From NCBI GenBank assembly GCA_002316675.1, contig DCDZ01000020.1, positions 84,446 to 95,145 of the forward strand: a stretch of 10,700 nt of DNA, given 5' to 3'. The position numbers were made by a program, and so were the translations under genes. Each line of letters opens with the position of its first letter. The stretch's first letter is position 1. The stretch comes from Tyzzerella sp. UBA1042 (GTDB lineage Bacteria; Bacillota; Clostridia; Lachnospirales; Anaerotignaceae). Positions 5,634-10,700 of this stretch are shown here, one piece after another. The notes beneath the pieces were generated by a model, which had not been told where the DNA came from, did no database searches, and saw only the letters and a program-made list of their open reading frames with translations.

Positions 5634-7466
5634 TTACAGTTCTTTTCCTTCGCCGTCAACCACATCCGGGCCTGCTGCATTGGGATCTTCTCCCTGGGCA
5701 GCCTGTGCCTGCTGATACAGCTTTTCGGAAATCTTATAGAATTCCTGTGTTAAGGCCTCTGTGGCAGCCTTCAGCTGCTCAACATCTGTCTCGGTCATTG
5801 TTTCGGGGTTCATATCTTTTCCTAAGTCTTTTAACTTGTTCAGTTCCCCCTCCACGGCGCTCTTTTCCTCATCGCTCAGCTTGCCTTCCAGCTCGCCCAA
5901 GGTTTTCTCTGTTTGGAAAACCAAGGAATCCGCTTCGTTCTTTGCATCAATGGCTTCTTTTCTCTTTCTGTCCGCCTCTGCAAACTGCTCCGCTTCTTTC
6001 ACAGCCTTGTCAATTTCGTCGTCGCTTAAGTTAGAGCCTGCAGTAATTGTGATTTTCTGCTCTTTGCCTGTTCCCAAATCCTTTGCGGAAACATTTACAA
6101 TACCGTTGGCGTCAATATCAAAGGAAACCTCAATCTGGGGAATACCGCGTCTTGCAGGGGCAATGCCGTCCAGCTTAAAGCGTCCCAGTGTTTTGTTATC
6201 CTTTGCCAAAGGTCTTTCACCTTGCACAACGTGGATGTCAACGGCCGTCTGATTATCCTCAGCAGTAGAGAATACCTGCTTTTTGTTTGTAGGAATGGTA
6301 GTGTTTCTATCAATCAACTTTGTTGCAACACCGCCCAAGGTTTCAATACCCAAGGACAAGGGTGTTACATCCAGCAAAAGCACACTGCCTGCGCCTTCTT
6401 CTCCGGCCAGCTTGCCGCCCTGAATTGCCGCACCAACGGCAACACATTCGTCGGGGTTAATGCCCTTAAAGGGCTCTTTACCTGTATATTTCTTTACCGC
6501 ATCCTGTACGGAAAGCATTCTTGTGGAGCCGCCCACCAGCAATACCTTATCAATGTCATTTGCCTTGAGGCCTGCATCAGCCAAAGCCTGACGAACGGGG
6601 CCCATGGTGCCATCCACCAAATCTGCTGTCAACTCGTCAAATTTTGCTCTGCTGAGTGTAACATCCAAGTGCTTGGGTCCATCCTGATTCATGGTAATGA
6701 AAGGCAAATTGATATTGGTTGTTGTTACGGCAGAAAGCTCTTTCTTTGCTTTTTCCGCAGCTTCCTTCAATCTCTGCATTGCCATTTTATCCTTGCTTAA
6801 ATCCATGCCTTCTGCTTTCTTGAATTCCGCAACCAGGAAATCAATCACTCTCTGGTCAAAATCGTCACCGCCCAGGCGGGTGTTACCATTGGTGGAAAGC
6901 ACCTCTATCACGCCGTCGCCGATTTCAATGATGGAAACGTCGAAGGTACCGCCGCCCAAGTCATAAACCATAATTTTCTGTTCATTCTCGTTATCCAAGC
7001 CATAAGCCAATGCGGCGGAGGTAGGCTCGTTGATGATACGCTTTACTTCCAAGCCTGCAATACGTCCCGCATCCTTTGTTGCCTGTCTCTGGGCATCGTT
7101 AAAGTAAGCCGGCACTGTAATTACCGCTTCAGTAACCGTTTCACCCAAATAGCTTTCTGCATCCGCCTTTAATTTCTGCAATATCATTGCGGAAATTTCC
7201 TGGGGAGAGTAACTTTTATCTTCAATATTTACCTTATAGTTTTCGCCGATTTTTCTTTTGATGGAACTGATGGTATTATCCGGGTTTGTAATTGCCTGAC
7301 GCTTTGCTGTTTCGCCTACCAATCTCTCCCCATTTTTTGCAAAACCAACAACAGAGGGTGTTGTTCTTGCACCATCGCTGTTTACGATTACTACCGGCTG
7401 TCCACCTTCCATTACTGCTACACAAGAGTTGGTTGTTCCTAAGTCAATACCAATAATTTTTCCCAT
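5634..7466 (-). CDS. dnaK: Molecular chaperone DnaK (Hsp70)
   Basis: DnaK is the ATP-dependent cytosolic Hsp70 chaperone. The nucleotide-binding domain shows GIDLGTTNS (6-14), DLGGGTFDVS (169-178) and VLLVGGSTR (308-316). The interdomain linker VLLLDVTPLS follows at 362-371, then the substrate-binding beta domain and the helical lid. At 610 residues it is the short Gram-positive type, known to lack a block near residue 80 found in Gram-negative DnaK. The C-terminus ends EGKEL after an acidic, Ala/Gly-rich tail. The ATG at 7466 has AGGAGG eight bases upstream, and the gene follows grpE by 36 bases with no promoter between, so it should be co-transcribed under CIRCE/HrcA control. Confidence 0.99.
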   Translation of the reverse strand: MGKIIGIDLGTTNSCVAVMEGGQPVVIVNSDGARTTPSVVGFAKNGERLVGETAKRQAITNPDNTISSIKRKIGENYKVNIEDKSYSPQEISAMILQKLKADAESYLGETVTEAVITVPAYFNDAQRQATKDAGRIAGLEVKRIINEPTSAALAYGLDNENEQKIMVYDLGGGTFDVSIIEIGDGVIEVLSTNGNTRLGGDDFDQRVIDFLVAEFKKAEGMDLSKDKMAMQRLKEAAEKAKKELSAVTTTNINLPFITMNQDGPKHLDVTLSRAKFDELTADLVDGTMGPVRQALADAGLKANDIDKVLLVGGSTRMLSVQDAVKKYTGKEPFKGINPDECVAVGAAIQGGKLAGEEGAGSVLLLDVTPLSLGIETLGGVATKLIDRNTTIPTNKKQVFSTAEDNQTAVDIHVVQGERPLAKDNKTLGRFKLDGIAPARRGIPQIEVSFDIDANGIVNVSAKDLGTGKEQKITITAGSNLSDDEIDKAVKEAEQFAEADRKRKEAIDAKNEADSLVFQTEKTLGELEGKLSDEEKSAVEGELNKLKDLGKDMNPETMTETDVEQLKAATEALTQEFYKISEKLYQQAQAAQGEDPNAAGPDVVDGEGKEL

Positions 7467-7502
7467 ATCCGTATCCTCCTATTTTATCAATGAATTTTTT
7501 GT

Positions 7503-8093
7503 TTAATTTGCTACCTTCACCATGCTATGGCGAATCACTTTGTCTTTATATTTGTAACCTTTCAGCATTTCCAGAATGACTTCGTTTTCTCCATAGTTTT
7601 CATCCTCCTCATGGGCAACCGCCGCATGAAGATTTGGGTCAAACTTCTGTCCAAGGGCTTTGATTTCCTCTACGCCCAAGCCTGCCAAAACCTCTTGAAA
7701 TTGCTTCAAAATCATTTCAACACCTTTCAAAAAGGCATCCTTTTCTTCCTCTTTTCCTGCCTCTGCGGCAACGGCTCTTTCCAGATTATCCACCACAACC
7801 AAGAGTTTTTCTATGGTATCCTTCGCGCCGTCGTCGTACATACCTGCTTTCTCTCTGGCCGTACGCTTGCGGAAATTATCAAACTCCGCTAAGCATCTTT
7901 GGTATTTATCAAAATTTTCTGCTGCCTGTTGTTCCAGCTTTGCAATTTTTTCCGCCGTTTCATCAATAATTTCAACCTCAGCCCCTTCTGTCACTTCCCC
8001 ATCTAGGGTTTCAGTGTTTCCTTCTTGTAAAGTTTCCTCTTGTAGTACATCTTCCTGCAAGTCTTCTTCTTTTGGCTTGTTGTTTTCTTCCAA
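7503..8093 (-). CDS. grpE: Nucleotide exchange factor GrpE
   Basis: GrpE promotes ADP release from DnaK. The 196-residue product has an acidic, Glu-rich N-terminal tail, then a long helical coiled-coil segment (about 45-95), and a C-terminal beta domain ending with the family-like GYKYKDKVIRHSMVKV. The start is TTG at 8093, preceded by GAGGGAG four bases upstream. No ATG occurs until the residue-80 region, so a TTG start is effectively required. The gene begins 17 bases after hrcA ends. This fits an operon in which the DnaK exchange factor is made together with DnaK. Confidence 0.96.
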   Translation of the reverse strand: MEENNKPKEEDLQEDVLQEETLQEGNTETLDGEVTEGAEVEIIDETAEKIAKLEQQAAENFDKYQRCLAEFDNFRKRTAREKAGMYDDGAKDTIEKLLVVVDNLERAVAAEAGKEEEKDAFLKGVEMILKQFQEVLAGLGVEEIKALGQKFDPNLHAAVAHEEDENYGENEVILEMLKGYKYKDKVIRHSMVKVAN

Positions 8094-8110
8094 TGCTCTC
8101 CCTCTTTTCT

Positions 8111-9160
8111 CTATCCATCCTTATTGTTATTGTCCGTCAAGTTGCGCAGTACTCTTTCTATATTTTTTACCATTCCGTTCAAAACGGAAACGACTTGGGA
8201 GTAATCCATTCTTGTGGGGCCGACAATACCAATGGTGCCTCTGGTATCATCACTTAGCTTGTAGGTTGCGGTAATTACACTGCAATCCTGCATACCCTGC
8301 ACCGTATTTTCACTGCCGATCAAAATCTGCATATCATTGGATTGGCCCTCTTCCAAAAGAGTGACGAGGACGTCCTTCTCCTCTAAGGTTTGGAACAAAG
8401 ATTTTGCTTTGCTGATATCCGAAAATTCAGGAAAAGTCAAAATATTTTTTGTTCCGCTCATATGCACCTGCACTTTTTCCGCAGCCTGCATGGTGGATTC
8501 CAATGCTCTCAAAATGGGCCCCAATAAACCTTTATAGTCCCCCAATTCTACCCGAAGCCGATTGATGATAGATTGATCAATCTGCTGTAGGGCGCAGCCT
8601 TGGAAGGCTTGATTCAAATACATACTGATTTGAAATATAACCTCCTCCGCAGGGGTGGTTCCCATTTTAATCACATGATTTTTCATAAAATTATCTTCCG
8701 TTACAATGACCAAAAGCACCGAAGAATAATCTAGCGGGAGCAAATGAATTTGCTTGATTCTGGCTCTTTGCCCAACAGGCTCGGAAATAAAGCTTGTATA
8801 GCTGGTCAGGGCGGAGATGACTCTGGCCGTTTCTTCCATAAGATAGTCAATCTGACCAATATCTCTGGCAATCACGCTCTGTAAATATCTTTGCTCTGCC
8901 ACACTCATCTCTCGCTTTTGCATCAGATGATCCACATAAAGCCTATATCCCAGATCAGAGGGAATACGCCCCGAGGATGCATGGGGTTGCATGATAAAGC
9001 CCATTTCCTCCAAATCACTCATTTCATTGCGAATTGTGGCAGAGCTAATACCAAGATTATATTTTTTTGCAATGGTTCTGGAGCCGACTGGTTCCGCCGT
9101 TTCAATATAGTCATTGATAATCGCCTGTAAAATTTGAATTTTCCTGTCATTCAATGACAT
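8111..9160 (-). CDS. hrcA: Heat-inducible transcription repressor HrcA
   Basis: HrcA binds CIRCE and represses the groE and dnaK operons. From the start used here it has 349 residues, normal for the family. A winged-helix DNA-binding domain lies at residues 1-75, with EPVGSRTIAKKY and ISSATIRNEMSDLEEMG, followed by the signature ASSGRIPSDLGYRLYVD at 61-77. The rest is the GAF-like and insertion/dimerisation region. The frame is open to a GTG at 9196, but that codon lies inside the CIRCE operator. The ATG at 9160 has GGGAGG eight bases upstream, so it is the proper start. HrcA should repress its own operon through the CIRCE directly before it. Confidence 0.97.
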   Translation of the reverse strand: MSLNDRKIQILQAIINDYIETAEPVGSRTIAKKYNLGISSATIRNEMSDLEEMGFIMQPHASSGRIPSDLGYRLYVDHLMQKREMSVAEQRYLQSVIARDIGQIDYLMEETARVISALTSYTSFISEPVGQRARIKQIHLLPLDYSSVLLVIVTEDNFMKNHVIKMGTTPAEEVIFQISMYLNQAFQGCALQQIDQSIINRLRVELGDYKGLLGPILRALESTMQAAEKVQVHMSGTKNILTFPEFSDISKAKSLFQTLEEKDVLVTLLEEGQSNDMQILIGSENTVQGMQDCSVITATYKLSDDTRGTIGIVGPTRMDYSQVVSVLNGMVKNIERVLRNLTDNNNKDG

Positions 9161-9185
9161 TTCAGCCGCCTCCCTTCTTGCATTG

Positions 9186-9212
9186 TTAGCACTCACTTGG
9201 TTCGAGTGCTAA
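9186..9212. promoter_or_regulatory. CIRCE operator of the hrcA-grpE-dnaK-dnaJ operon
   Basis: TTAGCACTC-N9-GAGTGCTAA is present without any mismatch, the exact consensus HrcA binding site. It lies 26 bases upstream of the hrcA ATG and about 5 bases after the predicted transcription start, the classic repressing position. In RNA it may also form a 9-bp hairpin. Confidence 0.98.
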
Positions 9213-9223
9213 TTCCTATACAT

Positions 9224-9252
9224 AAGATAGCACCTGACACCGCAGATGTCAA
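9224..9252 (-). promoter_or_regulatory. Housekeeping (sigma-A type) promoter of the heat-shock operon
   Basis: On the minus strand TTGACA (9252-9247) is followed after 17 bases by TATCTT (9229-9224), giving a start near 9217, just before CIRCE. The upstream stretch 9253-9314 is AT-rich with no convincing terminator for hemW, so some read-through from hemW is possible. Confidence 0.88.
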
Positions 9253-9314
9253 GCGCAATTTGTAAATTTTATCATAAAATCAGAAGATTTATTATAATTT
9301 ATTTTGAAACAAAT

Positions 9315-10451
9315 TTATAGCAAAAACCCTGCGAATACTTGATTGCTTAAGTCCATGCCTTTTTCGGTAAGGGCAATTTTCTCCTCCGTTTGATATAGCA
9401 AACCCTTGTGGACAAATTCATCAATCGCCTCAAAATAAATCCCCATCATTTCCACGCCAAACCGTTTGCGGAATTTTTCAAAAGAAACACCCTTCGTCAT
9501 ACGCAGGCCCAAAAACATAAATTCCCCCATGGCCTCCTGTTGTGTTACCGTTTCTTTTTCTTCCTCTAATGTAGTTATATCCCCTTGGGCAAGCATATAT
9601 TGATCCAAATCATAGGGATTATGGAATCTGCTTCCATCAAAAAAAGAATGGGCGCCAAGGCCCAGGCCCAGATATGGCTCCGTTTGCCAATAAACCTTGT
9701 TGTGCCTGCTTTCTCGCCCTGCGCGAGCAAAATTTGAAATTTCATATTGATGATACCCTTGTTTGGCCAAGAATTCCACGGCATAATGGTACATCTTTCG
9801 GTCTAATTCCTCTTCTATTTCCACAAGCTCACCCTTCTGGAATTTTTCATAAAAGGGCGTTCCCTCTTCAATAATCAAGCTGTATGCAGAAATATGCTCC
9901 AGCTCCAAGGCTGTTATTTTTTCCAAGGTTTCCGCCCAATCGGAAAAGGACTGGGTGGGCAAAGCAAACATCAAGTCCACATTTATATTTTCAAAGCCCG
10001 CCTTTCTGGCATTTTGGAAATTTTCTTGAAACTCCTCAATGGTATGAATCCGCCCCAACTTGGATAACAGCCGGTTCTGCCAAGCCTGCACCCCCATGCT
10101 CAGGCGGTTGAAGCCCCTTTGAGCCAATGCATCGGCCATCTTTAAATTGAGGGTACCCGGGTTTGCCTCGATGGTTATTTCCGCATCTTGGGCAACGGTA
10201 AAACTCTCCTTTATTTTTGCAAGGAGCCGCCCCAATACCTCCTCTGAAAGGACTGTGGGGGTGCCGCCGCCAAAAAAAATGGTGTTTACCTGATACTCTC
10301 CGCAGGTTTTCGCCCTTTCTTCTATTTCATGCTCTAAGGCAATGGCATACGCCTCATACTTTTCTCCCATATTACCAAATGACGGAAAGTCACAATAGAA
10401 ACACTTTTTTTTGCAAAAGGGAATATGAACATATAGCCCCATGGTTTTCAT
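9315..10451 (-). CDS. hemW: Heme chaperone HemW (radical SAM, coproporphyrinogen III oxidase-like)
   Basis: This is a radical SAM protein of 378 residues. The iron-sulfur cluster motif CxxxCxxC is at Cys13, Cys17 and Cys20 in HIPFCKKKCFYCDF, and GGGTP, linked to SAM binding, is at 61-65. The residue after the third cysteine pattern is Asp-Phe and not the extra Cys seen in HemN. The short N-terminus also matches HemW, a heme-binding chaperone and not the oxygen-independent oxidase. Older annotations call this HemN or YggW. The start is ATG at 10451, with GGAGGA six bases upstream; the in-frame ATG at 10469 lies before that ribosome binding site. Its place upstream of hrcA matches the common Firmicutes order lepA-hemW-hrcA, but no lepA is visible upstream here. 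Confidence 0.95.
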   Translation of the reverse strand: MKTMGLYVHIPFCKKKCFYCDFPSFGNMGEKYEAYAIALEHEIEERAKTCGEYQVNTIFFGGGTPTVLSEEVLGRLLAKIKESFTVAQDAEITIEANPGTLNLKMADALAQRGFNRLSMGVQAWQNRLLSKLGRIHTIEEFQENFQNARKAGFENINVDLMFALPTQSFSDWAETLEKITALELEHISAYSLIIEEGTPFYEKFQKGELVEIEEELDRKMYHYAVEFLAKQGYHQYEISNFARAGRESRHNKVYWQTEPYLGLGLGAHSFFDGSRFHNPYDLDQYMLAQGDITTLEEEKETVTQQEAMGEFMFLGLRMTKGVSFEKFRKRFGVEMMGIYFEAIDEFVHKGLLYQTEEKIALTEKGMDLSNQVFAGFLL

Positions 10452-10540
10452 AACTTCTCCTCCTTTCATTCTCCCTATGATACCATAGGCACCTAGACTT
10501 TACGCAGATTTATCTACAGAACTCTGGTTCTATCAGTATG

Positions 10541-10569
10541 ATTATAAAAAATTTTTAAGAAATGTCCAA
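10541..10569 (-). promoter_or_regulatory. Promoter upstream of hemW
   Basis: On the minus strand TTGGAC (10569-10564) and a perfect TATAAT (10546-10541) are 17 bases apart. The start would be near 10534, leaving an 80-base leader before hemW. It lies between hemW and a divergent reading frame, so it may belong to either the native locus or a mobile element's end. Confidence 0.75.
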
Positions 10570-10637
10570 AATATAAGGAATCCGAATCCTTTTTGTTGTA
10601 AAATTAAGCTACGAAACAAAAAGAGAAAGGGTTTCTT

Positions 10638-10700
10638 ATGGCTAATTTTACATCAAATACATATCAATTGAAACGAGAAATTTTAAATTTTACAAATAAA
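10638..10700 (+). CDS. N-terminal fragment of a divergent gene, possibly an insertion-sequence transposase
   Basis: An ATG at 10638 opens a plus-strand frame of 21 codons that runs off the window without a stop. AAAGGG lies about 6 bases upstream as a ribosome binding site. The peptide begins MANFTSNTYQLKREILNF. From memory this resembles the N-terminus of clostridial IS4-like (DDE) transposases. The fragment is too short to confirm, and no catalytic residue is visible. It is the only gene on the plus strand and its DNA is AT-richer than its neighbours, which fits a mobile element but is not proof. I see no clear terminal inverted repeat between 10452 and 10637. Confidence 0.5.
   Translation, partial: MANFTSNTYQLKREILNFTNK

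Noticed and set aside
10575..10591. Imperfect palindrome AAGGA-N7-TCCTT with following Ts between hemW and the divergent frame
   Set aside because: Five-base arms are too short in AT-rich DNA to call a terminator or an IS end without a second copy.
1..10700. CRISPR arrays, tRNA or rRNA genes, prophage, defence or toxin-antitoxin systems, or a new gene system
   Set aside because: I saw no regularly spaced repeats, RNA gene signatures or unassigned gene clusters. All complete genes belong to well-known families in familiar order.

Overview
The window reads as ordinary core chromosome of a low-to-mid GC Gram-positive anaerobe, most likely class Clostridia (Lachnospiraceae-like). The basis is the hrcA-grpE-dnaK-dnaJ order under a CIRCE operator, a T-box-controlled trp operon, a NiCo (czcD) riboswitch, strong AGGAGG-type ribosome binding sites and three probable TTG starts. 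I assign no species. Nearly every gene is on the minus strand, so transcription runs from high to low coordinates.

From the right edge: a plus-strand reading frame starts at 10638 and runs off the window; it may be an insertion-sequence transposase. A minus-strand promoter (10541-10569) precedes hemW (heme chaperone / radical SAM). A second promoter plus a perfect CIRCE element then controls hrcA, grpE, dnaK and dnaJ. This is a self-regulated chaperone unit: HrcA represses at CIRCE, and GrpE and DnaJ are the co-chaperones of DnaK. A GC-rich hairpin lies between dnaK and dnaJ.

Next comes a single-gene metal unit: a consensus promoter, a NiCo riboswitch aptamer overlapping an intrinsic terminator, and a cation diffusion facilitator exporter (3224-4120). 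Ni/Co binding should prevent termination and turn the exporter on.

The left third is a tryptophan operon: promoter (3102-3130), a T-box leader with a UGG (Trp) specifier and a terminator, then trpE, trpG and trpD, coupled by 4-nt and 20-nt overlaps. trpD is cut by the end of the contig.

The left edge is not genomic. Bases 1-16 match the 3' end of the Illumina TruSeq read-2 adapter, and bases 17-63 form a perfect 16-bp inverted repeat that ends exactly at the adapter junction, as expected of a fold-back library artefact. The last residues of the conceptual TrpD should not be believed.

I found no previously undescribed system. The most useful points are the two stacked RNA switches, the start-codon corrections that keep leader DNA out of proteins, the contaminated left end, and the possible mobile element beside hemW.
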